Made by a program: the position numbers and the translations under genes | Shown: piece by piece, positions 17,385 to 25,692 of the stretch | Numbering within the stretch: the first letter of the stretch is position 1 | Layout of the letters: each line of letters begins with the position of its first letter | Notes under the pieces: model-generated | What the model was told of the DNA's origin: nothing | Seen by the model: only the letters and a program-made list of their open reading frames with translations | The model's database searches: none | From: G965233625 sp965233625 | Lineage (GTDB): Bacteria > Planctomycetota > Planctomycetia > Pirellulales > Pirellulaceae | NCBI GenBank assembly: GCA_965233625.1 | Contig: OZ247499.1 | Span: 3,720,001 to 3,784,000, forward strand | Direction of reading: 5' to 3' | DNA: 64,000 nt

Positions 17385-18404
17385 ATGAAAATACGAGTGG
17401 GAATCATTGGTCTGGGCGACGATTGGGAATCGCTGCACCAACCCGCTCTGCGCGCTCTCAGCGACCGCTACGACATCCGCGCCGTGTACTGCAAAGTGGC
17501 GCAGAAGGCAGCCCGTGCGGCGGACGGGTTCAAAGCCTGTCAGGTGCACGGTTTCCGCGCATTGATTAACCGCCCGGATATCGACGCCGTGCTGATGCTT
17601 GCCCCGGAGTGGTATGGCCCGTTGCCCATCCTGGCCGCGTGCGAAGCAGGCAAAGCCATCTACTGTTCCACATCACTCGACATCGATCCCGGCGAAGCCC
17701 GTGACATCAAGCAGCGGGTGGACGAATCGGGCGTCGCCTTTATGGCGGAGTTCCCCCGCCGGCATGCACCTGCCACGCTGAGGCTGAAAGAACTGATCGC
17801 CACGCGTCTCGGTACGCCGCGTCTGATCTTCTGCCATGAGAACGTCAAACCGCTTGGCAACGGTCATGCCAGCCGCAACCATCTGCCGCGGTCATCGGAC
17901 GTCTCGCAGCAATCGCGGTTGATGATGGAGCTGGTGGACTGGTGCTGTTATGTCGCAGACGCGCAGCCTACATCAGTGGTCAGCGTGGGGCATCAGGCAG
18001 CTGCCACTTCGCCCGAACACGACTTCGACATGATGAGCCTGGACTTCTCCCCGCCCGGACAGCCCGGCGGCGCCATCGCGCAGATCAGCTGCGACAACTA
18101 CATGCCCGCTAACTGGCCCGGCGCCTCTGGCTTCCGCCCCCCCGCAGGTCTCAAGGTCTGCTGCGAACGCGGCGTCGCTTTTGTCGATCTGCCCTCGCAA
18201 CTGATCTGGTACGACGCAGCCGGACAGCACCTGGAATCGCTCGACAGCGACCGTCCCGTCGGCGAACAGCTACTCACCCAGTTCTACCGCGCCGTGACCA
18301 GCCTGGTCCGCAAAACCTCAGACCTGGAAGACGCCTACCGCGCCCTGCACATCGTCCTCACCGCACAGACCAGTTACCGGGAAGGGCGGAAGATTGAGTT
18401 GTAG
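17385..18404 (+). CDS. Gfo/Idh/MocA family oxidoreductase
   Basis: The ATG at 17385 gives 339 aa with an N-terminal Rossmann domain (IRVGIIGLGDDWESLHQPAL), then INRPDIDAVLMLAPEWYG and a cytidine-rich region before a C-terminal alpha/beta domain. Gfo/Idh/MocA enzymes oxidise sugars or inositol with NAD(P). The usual EKP motif is not seen where expected: the corresponding stretch reads AIYCSTSLDI, so the catalytic Lys is missing or shifted. That may mean altered catalysis. The gene is about 100 bp after the TIGR02996-like gene. Confidence 0.78.
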   Translation: MKIRVGIIGLGDDWESLHQPALRALSDRYDIRAVYCKVAQKAARAADGFKACQVHGFRALINRPDIDAVLMLAPEWYGPLPILAACEAGKAIYCSTSLDIDPGEARDIKQRVDESGVAFMAEFPRRHAPATLRLKELIATRLGTPRLIFCHENVKPLGNGHASRNHLPRSSDVSQQSRLMMELVDWCCYVADAQPTSVVSVGHQAAATSPEHDFDMMSLDFSPPGQPGGAIAQISCDNYMPANWPGASGFRPPAGLKVCCERGVAFVDLPSQLIWYDAAGQHLESLDSDRPVGEQLLTQFYRAVTSLVRKTSDLEDAYRALHIVLTAQTSYREGRKIEL

Positions 18405-18468
18405 GCGGACGTGTTGCGGTTTGACTATCAACAATCAATAAATTGCACGTTGCATGCGTTGACGCCGT

Positions 18469-18484
18469 AGGCAGGCGCCTGCCT
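18469..18484. repeat. Short palindrome related to the REP-like element
   Basis: AGGCAGGCGCCTGCCT is a perfect 16-bp palindrome sharing CAGGCGCCTGCCT with the arms of the elements at 2142-2210 and 12520-12590. It lies between two plus-strand genes and looks like a relic or solo half of that family. A weaker hairpin (GGCAGG with CCTGCC) is at about 10855-10872. Confidence 0.6.
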
Positions 18485-18578
18485 GCCGCATGACAGATGG
18501 CGCCGTTCGAACCAGACCTGCCGGCCCGATAAATAACCGTATTTCCCAAAGACGGCATGCAGAGCATGCCTTACACCA

Positions 18579-20210
18579 GTGACAGAACGTGACACTCAGC
18601 CTGAAACTTCTTCCGCGCTGACCTGGCGTGTGGCGCTTGTGGAGGCTGGGTTTATTTTTGTGCTGATCTTTTTGTATGCGGGTTGGCCGGCGCCGGACGT
18701 GAATGAGGCGCATTATCTTGCCAAGGCGAAGCATTACTGGGATCCGTCGTGGTGTGCCGGGGATTTCTTTCTGGAATCGGCGGATGCGCATCTGGTGTTC
18801 TACTGGACCACTGGTTGGCTGACGTTGATGATGCCGTTGCCGGCGGTGGCCTGGACCGGGCGGGTGGTGACGTGGTTGCTGCTGGCGTGGTCGTGGCAGC
18901 GGTTGAGCTGGTCGGTGGCGCCGCGGCGGTTTATGGCCGTGCTGACGGCGGCGATCTTTATCCTGCTGCTGCACTACTGCCACATGGCGGGCGAATGGAT
19001 CTTTGGCGGCGTGGAGGCGAAGGGCTTTGCTTTCGTGTGCATCTTCCTGGCGCTGGAGAATATTCAGAAAGGGCGCTGGTGGCCGGTGTGGCTGCTGCTG
19101 GGCGCCGCGTCCGCGTTTCATGTGCTGGCCGGTGGGTGGTGCGTAATTGCGGCCGGGTTTGCGTTCCTGCTGACGGCGGAGCGAAAACTGCCTTCGTGGA
19201 AGATGCTGGCGTCGCTGGCCGGTGGGGGCGCGCTGGCGCTGGCCGGTGTGCTGCCCGCACTTGCGCTGACGTGGGGGGTGGATCCGGAAGTGGTGCGTGA
19301 GGCGAACCGCATTTACGTGTTCGAACGGCTGCCGCATCACCTGGTGCTGCATTCGCTGCCGGTGTTTGAAGCGTTCGGCTACGTCTTTGTTTCGCACTTC
19401 ATCTTGCGGCATGTCGCGCTGATTGCAGTGTGGTGTATCGCGTGGCGGATCACCCGCGGAGAGCTTGCCCGCATGCATGGCGTGGTGGCCGGCGCCGTGC
19501 TGATTGCGCTGGTCGGGGCGGTGATCGATTTCAGCACGTGGACCAATCAGGAAGCCGCCGCCGGGCTGTTGCGGTATTACTGGTTCCGGCTGTCCGATGT
19601 GATGGTTCCGCTGGGCGTGACGTTCGCCGTACCTGTGCTGCTCAAGCAACTGGAAAACTGGCGGCGCACCGCAGGCGCCTGGGCGTTGTGCGGCGCGATT
19701 GTTCTCTCAGCCGCCGTGCTACTGAACTGGTACGCCCACCGGAGCCAGTACGAACGCTGCGGCGCCGACCTGCAAACATTGCCGCAGGGAAGAAACGAAG
19801 AACAACGCCGCGAAATCCTCGACCACTGGCAGAACGCCTGCGGCTGGATCGCAGAGAACACGGAGCCCAGTGACGGATTTCTGACACCGCGGCATCAACA
19901 GACTTTCCGCTGGCTCACCGGACGCCGCGAAGCGTTCAACTGGAAAGACATTCCGCAGGACGCACCAGGCATTGTCGCCTGGCGAAAGCGGTCCAAAGAG
20001 CTGTTTCCAACCTACGCCCTACGGTTCGGCATCACCGCACATCGCGATCGCAAATTGATGGAACTGGCCAGAAAGTACAACGCGCAGTATCTCATCGTCG
20101 ACCGCACCCGCTGCTACCGCACCCCCAAATTCCCGCGCGTCTACCCACCCCGCGGATCACGCGGCGTAGCTTACGAGGTGTACCGCATTCCCGTGGAGAA
20201 CGCGGAATGA
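18579..20210 (+). CDS. Polytopic membrane protein, GT-C-like, unknown function
   Basis: The 543-aa protein begins with GTG. It has about ten hydrophobic segments across residues 18-390 (for example FIFVLIFLYAGW, VVTWLLLAW, AAIFILLLHYC, AGAVLIALVGAVI), then a soluble C-terminal domain of about 150 residues ending YLIVDRTRCYRTPKF. The acidic PDVNEAHYLAKAKHY near the first loop, a long membrane part and a C-terminal soluble domain recall GT-C glycosyltransferases, but no catalytic motif is certain. No Shine-Dalgarno signal; the neighbours give no pathway. Confidence 0.65.
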   Translation: MTERDTQPETSSALTWRVALVEAGFIFVLIFLYAGWPAPDVNEAHYLAKAKHYWDPSWCAGDFFLESADAHLVFYWTTGWLTLMMPLPAVAWTGRVVTWLLLAWSWQRLSWSVAPRRFMAVLTAAIFILLLHYCHMAGEWIFGGVEAKGFAFVCIFLALENIQKGRWWPVWLLLGAASAFHVLAGGWCVIAAGFAFLLTAERKLPSWKMLASLAGGGALALAGVLPALALTWGVDPEVVREANRIYVFERLPHHLVLHSLPVFEAFGYVFVSHFILRHVALIAVWCIAWRITRGELARMHGVVAGAVLIALVGAVIDFSTWTNQEAAAGLLRYYWFRLSDVMVPLGVTFAVPVLLKQLENWRRTAGAWALCGAIVLSAAVLLNWYAHRSQYERCGADLQTLPQGRNEEQRREILDHWQNACGWIAENTEPSDGFLTPRHQQTFRWLTGRREAFNWKDIPQDAPGIVAWRKRSKELFPTYALRFGITAHRDRKLMELARKYNAQYLIVDRTRCYRTPKFPRVYPPRGSRGVAYEVYRIPVENAE

Positions 20211-20250
20211 GGAAGCGTAGCACATTTTCACTTCGGGCAAGTCGCGCGAA

Positions 20251-20392
20251 CACCAACCCGAAGCGCGAGCGAGGGGCGCCCCGCGTTGCTGCGAATGGCC
20301 CGCCAGGAATACTCACAACGCAACGCTATTTCGCCAAAATTCCGTTTTTTTCTCGCACTGTCAAACGTCCCTCGCTCGCGCTTCGGGTTAGT
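20251..20392 (-). repeat. NPKRERG repeat, copy B (inverted, divergent interior)
   Basis: Terminal repeats are intact: CACCAACCCGAAGCGCGAGC starts at 20251 and its reverse complement ends near 20392. Read on the minus strand the interior aligns with the other copies (CGTTTGAC, a run of A with CGGAATTTTGG, GCGAAAT), so the copy is inverted and about 142 bp long. It lies between the membrane protein gene and hpnE. Confidence 0.8.
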
Positions 20393-20454
20393 CTGCTGTG
20401 CGATGTATCGTGGGGGGGATTACAGCACCATCGCCGCAGGGTGGCGTTGTGAGC

Positions 20455-21876
20455 ATGCCCTTCACGGAACTTCGCGGCAGACGTATCGGCATTGCCGGTG
20501 GTGGGCTGGCAGGGCTGGCGGCGGCGGCAGCGTTGGTGGAGTATGGCGCCAAGGTTGAGGTGTTTGAAGCACGGCGGCGGACGGGGGGACGGGCTGGTTC
20601 TTTTCTGGATGAAGCCAGCGGGCAGTGGATTGATCATTGTCAGCATGTGGCGATGGGCTGCTGCACGAATTATCACGAACTGCTGGAACAGGCCGGTGCG
20701 TCGGATCTGATGCAACATCACAAGCAGCTTTACTTCTTCGACGCTGCCGGGAAGCGGTGCAATTTCAAAGCCGCCTGGCTGCCCGCGCCGCTGCATCTGG
20801 CGCCCTCGTTTATGGGGCTGCGTTATTTGACGCTGCGGGAACGCGTGTCGCTGGCGATCACGCTGCTGCGTCTGGTCCGGCTGAGGGAGCAGGAAACCAG
20901 CGGTCGCACCATCGGCGACTGGCTCTGCGAGCAGAAACAATCCGCCGGCGCCATCAACCGTTTCTGGGCCGTGGTGCTGGTCAGCGCCCTGGGCGAAACG
21001 CTCGACCGGGCATCGCTGGCCGCCGCCCGTAAGGTGTTCCGCGATGGCTTCTTCCTCAGCCGCCAGGCCTACACCGTTCAGACACCACGCGTGCCGCTGG
21101 ACGAACTGTTTAACAAGCTGATTCACTGGCTTGAGCAGCAAGGAGCCACCATACACACAGGCAATCGGGTGGAAGCGGTTTCGTCCCACAACGGCGGCAT
21201 CGAATTCACATGCAACAACGGCGACCCGTTTCCGCTGGATCATGCCGTGATCGCAACTCCCTGGCGCCAGACGGCGCGGCTGCTGAAACCGCTTGCCAGC
21301 GCGAAGGGGATCGAGCGGCTGGCGGAAGACGCGGCCAGCATCTCCTCGGCGCCGATCACTGCGGTGCACCTGTGGTTCGACCGCCCTTTCACGCCGCTGC
21401 CGCATGCGGTGTTGATTGACCGCCTAAGTCATTGGATGTTCCAGCGGGATGCCGGTAACGACGATGAGCATTATTATCAGGTCGTCATCAGCGCCTCGCG
21501 CGGTTTGCAGGGCGTGCCCGCGGCGGAGATTCAGGCCGAGGTGGTGCAGGATCTGGCTTCCATCTGGCCGGAAGTCAACGACGCCAAGCTGCTGCGGTAC
21601 CGCGTGGTGACCCAGCGGGAAGCCGTGTTTTCGCTTACTGCGCACTGTCAGCAGATCCGGCCGCATCAGCGGACAAGCGTTCCCGGCTTATATATAGCGG
21701 GCGATTTCACGCAGACCGGCTGGCCCTCTACCATGGAAGGCGCCGTCATCAGCGGCCGCCGCGCCGCGCAATGCCTGCTGGAAGATGCCAGCAACGGCTC
21801 CTTCCAGCAAAGTCTGGTCAAACCACCGCTGCGTGCGGGCTGGCTGGCAAAGCTGCTGACCTGGGGGCGTCGTTAG
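20455..21876 (+). CDS. hpnE: Hydroxysqualene dehydroxylase HpnE
   Basis: HpnE removes the hydroxyl from hydroxysqualene to give squalene, the last step of the HpnCDE route to hopanoids, and in some planctomycetes to C30 carotenoids. The 473-aa product has an FAD motif (IGIAGGGLAGLAAAAAL), a ribose-binding FEARRRTGGRA and the HpnE-type run RFWAVVLVSALGETLDRASLAAARKVF. The second FAD motif is YIAGDFTQTGWPSTMEGA. Start: ATG at 20455; a GTG is two codons upstream. hpnC and hpnD are not in the window. The CrtI-like gene at 2215 could be a downstream partner, which is inference. Confidence 0.9.
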   Translation: MPFTELRGRRIGIAGGGLAGLAAAAALVEYGAKVEVFEARRRTGGRAGSFLDEASGQWIDHCQHVAMGCCTNYHELLEQAGASDLMQHHKQLYFFDAAGKRCNFKAAWLPAPLHLAPSFMGLRYLTLRERVSLAITLLRLVRLREQETSGRTIGDWLCEQKQSAGAINRFWAVVLVSALGETLDRASLAAARKVFRDGFFLSRQAYTVQTPRVPLDELFNKLIHWLEQQGATIHTGNRVEAVSSHNGGIEFTCNNGDPFPLDHAVIATPWRQTARLLKPLASAKGIERLAEDAASISSAPITAVHLWFDRPFTPLPHAVLIDRLSHWMFQRDAGNDDEHYYQVVISASRGLQGVPAAEIQAEVVQDLASIWPEVNDAKLLRYRVVTQREAVFSLTAHCQQIRPHQRTSVPGLYIAGDFTQTGWPSTMEGAVISGRRAAQCLLEDASNGSFQQSLVKPPLRAGWLAKLLTWGRR

Positions 21877-22312
21877 TTGCCCGCACACGGTTAGCGTAAT
21901 TCTGCATGCAGGCATCATCCGCGTTAACTACCTAACCTGCAGCGTTGCCGCTTCGCATACGGTTTGCCACCTGTTTTTTACGTGCGATTGCTAACGCGGG
22001 ATCTATAATCAAATAACTGGAATAAAACCGCGGCCAGATGCCGAATACATCGTGCAGCGGCGCATTCCACGCAATCGTTGTAACCGGGCGTGAAACGCCT
22101 ATCAGAGGATTCGCGCTAAAAGCCGCAACAGCTTTTTGTTGACATCGGTTTTGCCGCGTAACTATACTCGGTTAACGCATTCGCACAGCAGATCTGCAGC
22201 TATTTTGCAGCCATCGCGGCTGCTTTAAGTCACTGCAATAAAACACTTTACAGAACAACCGGCCCTGCCGGACTTCGTCCGTTGTCTTGTCAGACGGTAA
22301 GGAACCTGCCCC
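21877..22312. other. 436-bp intergenic region with promoter
   Basis: Between two plus-strand genes; it contains the promoter at 22139-22168. The stretch has no strong ORF and no hairpin close to the hpnE stop was found. Confidence 0.5.
22139..22168 (+). promoter_or_regulatory. Sigma-70-like promoter
   Basis: TTGACA at 22139-22144 and TATACT at 22163-22168 with an 18-bp spacer is a near-consensus housekeeping promoter. It would drive the coiled-coil gene at 22313 with a leader of about 135 bases. Confidence 0.6.
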
Positions 22313-23164
22313 ATGACGCTCCTTGGCAAAATCTTCACCGTGCTCATTTTTATGATGAGCCTGCTTTTTCTCGGTTTTTCAATCACGGTGTATTCCACCC
22401 ATAAGAACTGGAAAGAAGTGGTTCTGCGGAACGATCCGACCAATCCCGGCCTGAAGCAGCAGCTTCAGCAACGGACCGAAGCTGTCCAGCAGCTTCGCAA
22501 CGAATTGAAGCAGGTCAAAGCTGATCTGGCCAAAGAACGCGCCGCCCGGGCAGCCGCCCTGGCCGTGGTCAGCAGCAAACTGACCCAGAAGGTGGCTGAT
22601 ACCGAGAAGATCAGCGCCGAAGTCACCGACGTAACCAACAAGAACAAAACCCTGCTATCGCAGCTTGAGACGGCTCAGAACGAAGTCATCAAGCTCTCGG
22701 AAGAAGCCAAAGTACTGCGTGGAACCATCCGCACCGTCCAGGCTGAACGCGATAAGCAGTTCATGGAAATGGTGAAACTCCGCGACCAGAATCACGAAGT
22801 TCAAGGCACCCTGGAGCAGGTGCAGGAACGCAGTGACGAGCTGGCCTTGCAGGTTTCCGCCATGCGTCGCGTGCTGCTGAAGAAGGGCCTTTCTGAGAAC
22901 ACCAATGTGGACGGCATTCCGCCGCGGCTGGATGGCATTGTGACCGCTGTCGCTGCTGGCCCGAACACGCTGGTGGAGATTTCCGTTGGCTCGGACGATG
23001 GTCTTGATCCTGGACACGAACTGTTCGTGTACCGTGATCGCACTTACCTCGGAAAAATCGTGATCCGCAAGACCTCGCCAAACCGGGCTGTGGCGGAAGT
23101 CATCAAAAACACCGTACGTGGACAAATGAGGAAGGGTGACCGTGTCGCAACCAAACTCAGCTAA
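22313..23164 (+). CDS. Membrane-anchored coiled-coil protein
   Basis: The 283-aa protein has one N-terminal transmembrane helix (about residues 7-27) and a long coiled coil (about 48-195), starting LKQQLQQRTEAVQQLRNELKQ. The C-terminal domain (about 205-283: DGIVTAVAAGPNTLVEISVGSDDGLDPGHELFVYRDRTYLGKIVI) has a beta-barrel character reminiscent of MreC-like C-terminal domains. It resembles envelope scaffolding proteins, but no family was matched with certainty. It overlaps by 23 bp with the next gene, so the two are probably cotranscribed and coupled. Confidence 0.7.
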   Translation: MTLLGKIFTVLIFMMSLLFLGFSITVYSTHKNWKEVVLRNDPTNPGLKQQLQQRTEAVQQLRNELKQVKADLAKERAARAAALAVVSSKLTQKVADTEKISAEVTDVTNKNKTLLSQLETAQNEVIKLSEEAKVLRGTIRTVQAERDKQFMEMVKLRDQNHEVQGTLEQVQERSDELALQVSAMRRVLLKKGLSENTNVDGIPPRLDGIVTAVAAGPNTLVEISVGSDDGLDPGHELFVYRDRTYLGKIVIRKTSPNRAVAEVIKNTVRGQMRKGDRVATKLS

Positions 23165-23543
23165 CCCGATGGAAGCCGATCCCTTTGGCGCACCTGCCCC
23201 CGGCGGCGTCGATCCGCTTGGCGGCGGCATGCAGCAGCCCATGCAACCAGGCATGCAGCCTCAACCCGGCATGCAGCCAGGGATGCAACCGGGCATGCAG
23301 GCCCCGGCGCCCGCACCGGCCCCGACGCAGAAACAGCGGCTTAGCATCTACACCATGATGCTGCTGATTTCCTTCGTGGCGGTTGTCACCTCCTGCATCC
23401 TGATGTATATGGAGCTTCAGCGTTTCGGCGAACAGGACTGGTGGAAGACCAACGAAGCCAGACCCACGACGCCGGTATCCATGATCGAGCAGCCCGCGCT
23501 GCCTTCGCTCTACCTTTCGCCCGTGGAAAAAGCGGTTAGCTAA
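23142..23543 (+). CDS. Small membrane protein with Met-Gln-Pro-rich N-terminus
   Basis: GTG at 23142 is chosen because AGGAAG lies 7 bases upstream; a GTG at 23136 is also possible. The 133-aa product has a Pro/Gly/Met/Gln-rich N-terminal region with MQPGMQP-type repeats, then one transmembrane helix (YTMMLLISFVAVVTSCILMYM) and a short exposed tail. The repetitive part is probably flexible and in the cytoplasm. It overlaps the coiled-coil gene and the two may form a membrane complex; this is inference from coupling. Confidence 0.7.
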   Translation: MSQPNSANPMEADPFGAPAPGGVDPLGGGMQQPMQPGMQPQPGMQPGMQPGMQAPAPAPAPTQKQRLSIYTMMLLISFVAVVTSCILMYMELQRFGEQDWWKTNEARPTTPVSMIEQPALPSLYLSPVEKAVS

Positions 23544-23612
23544 GCATTCCTGCTTGGGCCGCACCGCCGGGGACGGTGGAGCGTGAAGCAACGCTCCACC
23601 TGACCGCGCGTT

Positions 23613-24383
23613 ATGCCACAACCTCACGTTCTTATTCTCCGGGCTCCCGGCACCAATTGCGATCACGAATCGGCCTACGCCTTTGAGCAGGCCGGTGCAA
23701 CCACCAGCATGTTGCACGTGAACGCCCTGCGGGAATCGCCCCGGCTGCTCTCCGGCTATCAGATCTGCTGCCTGCCCGGCGGCTTCAGCTACGGCGACGA
23801 TATCGCCGCGGGCCGCATTCTGGCCAACCAGCTCAAACAGCATCTAGCCGGCGCCCTGGCGGAGTTCCGCGAGCGCGACACACTTATATTAGGGATCTGT
23901 AACGGCTTTCAGATTCTCATCAAGAGCGGCATGCTGCTGCCTGAACCCGCCGGCCAGCCTGCTGCCACGCTGACGTGGAATAACTCGCGGAAGTTCGAAG
24001 ACCGCTGGGCGTATCTGAAAACCACAGATAGCGACTGCGTCTTCCTTCGCGATATCGATCAGCTTTATCTGCCCGTGGCGCACGCCGAAGGGAAGTTTGT
24101 CGCGCGCGATGAGGCCACGCTGACCTCGCTTGAAAGCCAGGGCTGCCTGCCACTGCGCTACACAACCGTAGACGGCGCAGAGCCGGAATATCCGGCCAAC
24201 CCCAACGGTTCGCAGTTGGACGTCGCCGGTGTCTGCGACAGCACGGGCCGCGTGTTCGGCCTGATGCCGCATCCGGAGCGTCATATCGACCCGACGCATC
24301 ACCCGCGCTGGACCCGCGGCGAAGGCAACGAAACACCCGATGGCCTGCGTATCTTCCAGAACGCAGTGGCGCATTTCGCGTAG
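23613..24383 (+). CDS. purQ: Phosphoribosylformylglycinamidine synthase subunit PurQ
   Basis: PurQ is the glutaminase subunit of FGAM synthase in purine synthesis. The 256-aa protein is a class I glutamine amidotransferase: CLPGGFSYGDDIAAG near residue 52, the nucleophile in GICNGFQ (Cys96), and MPHPERH with His220 and Glu222 of the triad. It is longer than the usual ~225-aa form, as in some other bacteria. No purL or purS is adjacent. The gene starts about 70 bp after the small membrane protein and is followed by ppk2. Confidence 0.95.
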   Translation: MPQPHVLILRAPGTNCDHESAYAFEQAGATTSMLHVNALRESPRLLSGYQICCLPGGFSYGDDIAAGRILANQLKQHLAGALAEFRERDTLILGICNGFQILIKSGMLLPEPAGQPAATLTWNNSRKFEDRWAYLKTTDSDCVFLRDIDQLYLPVAHAEGKFVARDEATLTSLESQGCLPLRYTTVDGAEPEYPANPNGSQLDVAGVCDSTGRVFGLMPHPERHIDPTHHPRWTRGEGNETPDGLRIFQNAVAHFA

Positions 24384-24420
24384 ACTTCTGGGCGCTCTTT
24401 TGTAGCCTGCGCTCCTGCCC

Positions 24421-24440
24421 ATGTAGTACACTTGCTACAT
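24421..24440. promoter_or_regulatory. Inverted repeat overlapping the ppk2 start codon
   Basis: ATGTAG and CTACAT form a 6-bp inverted repeat with an 8-base spacer, and the right arm includes the first two bases of the ppk2 ATG. In RNA it could hide the start; in DNA it could be an operator. Chance occurrence is possible. Confidence 0.3.
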
Positions 24441-25620
24441 GGCTAAGAAAAAAAAGACAACGACCCGGAAAACGGCTACCAGCAACACCGCGCCTGTACG
24501 TAGCGCCACTTCGGCCCGGAAGACCAGCGCCAAAGCGCCGCGACGTGTTTCTTCCGGCGATGTGACCGGCGCACGCACTCCGCAGACCGTTGAAAAAGCG
24601 GAGGTCAAAGACCGGGTGGAGGCTGCCCAGGAGGCGAAGATCGCTTCCATCGAAGAACTCATCGAGGCGATGCCCGGCAAAACCGGAGCGGAGAACATCG
24701 CGCAGGTTCTAAAGGATCTGCTCGACGGCGCCTCGCCAGACGACGCCCGCGCCATCCGCAACGCGGTGCTGTTTCATACCGCCCAGGGCGGCGATAAGCG
24801 GAAGCCCGAAGATTACGAACTGGCCGCGAACTGGCGGCAGGGTGGCTATCCCTATAAAAACCTGCTCTCACGCAAGAACTACGAGAAGCAGAAGTATCTC
24901 TTGCAGGTGGAGCTGCTCAAGCTGCAATCGTGGATCAAACGCAGCGGTGAGAAGCTGGTGATTGTCTTCGAAGGCCGCGACGCGGCTGGTAAGGGCGGCA
25001 CGATCAAACGCTTCATGGAGCACCTTAATCCTCGTGGCGCCACCGTTGTGGCGTTGCCCAAGCCAACTGAAGAAGAACAGGGGCAGTGGTACTTTCAGCG
25101 CTACGTACGGCATCTGCCCACCGCGGGCGAAATGGTGCTGTTCGACCGCTCGTGGTACAACCGCGCCGGGGTCGAACGCGTGATGGGCTTCTGCACGGAT
25201 CGTGAGTATCACGAATTCATGCGGCAGGCGCCTGAGTTTGAACACAACCTGACCCGTAGCGGCCTGAACCTGGTGAAATTCTGGTTCTCGGTCAGCCGGA
25301 AAGAACAACGGCGGCGGTTTAAGCAGCGGGAGATTCATCCCCTGAAACAGTGGAAACTGTCGCCCATCGATAAAGCATCACTGGACAAGTGGGACGATTA
25401 CACCAAAGCCAAAGAGGCGATGTTCTTCGCCACCGACACAGCCGATGCACCGTGGACCGTTATTAAGTCCGACTGTAAGAAACGCGCCCGGTTGAACGCC
25501 ATGCGTTACGTTCTTCACAAACTGGATTACGATGGCAAAGACGCCAGCAAAATTGGTCCGGTTGATCCGCTCCTGGTGGGACGTGCACGCGTGATGTACG
25601 AGCGTCACGACTTGGACTAA
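24439..25620 (+). CDS. ppk2: Polyphosphate kinase 2
   Basis: PPK2 enzymes move phosphate between polyphosphate and nucleotides. The 393-aa protein has the PPK2 core at about residues 130-385: Walker A FEGRDAAGKGGTIKR, then RHLPTAGEMVLFDRSWYNRAG as Walker B, and the lid segment KQREIHPLKQWKLSPIDK. Residues 1-60 are an added Lys/Thr/Ala/Arg-rich tail that looks disordered and histone-H1-like; it may bind polyphosphate or nucleic acid. No Shine-Dalgarno is visible. It follows purQ with about 55 bases between. Confidence 0.93.
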   Translation: MAKKKKTTTRKTATSNTAPVRSATSARKTSAKAPRRVSSGDVTGARTPQTVEKAEVKDRVEAAQEAKIASIEELIEAMPGKTGAENIAQVLKDLLDGASPDDARAIRNAVLFHTAQGGDKRKPEDYELAANWRQGGYPYKNLLSRKNYEKQKYLLQVELLKLQSWIKRSGEKLVIVFEGRDAAGKGGTIKRFMEHLNPRGATVVALPKPTEEEQGQWYFQRYVRHLPTAGEMVLFDRSWYNRAGVERVMGFCTDREYHEFMRQAPEFEHNLTRSGLNLVKFWFSVSRKEQRRRFKQREIHPLKQWKLSPIDKASLDKWDDYTKAKEAMFFATDTADAPWTVIKSDCKKRARLNAMRYVLHKLDYDGKDASKIGPVDPLLVGRARVMYERHDLD

Positions 25621-25692
25621 TCGTCGCGACTAAGTTACGCTACACAATCTTCTCTTTTCTTTGCAGCCCTCCGATGCTTGTGCGCGCAGCCC

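Noticed and set aside
18435..19649. 404-aa minus-strand ORF over the membrane protein
   Set aside because: Composition is Arg/His/Gln-rich with no domain; the plus-strand frame has membrane helices and a proper start.
20326..21405. 359-aa minus-strand ORF over hpnE
   Set aside because: It is antisense to a well-conserved HpnE and shows no motif.
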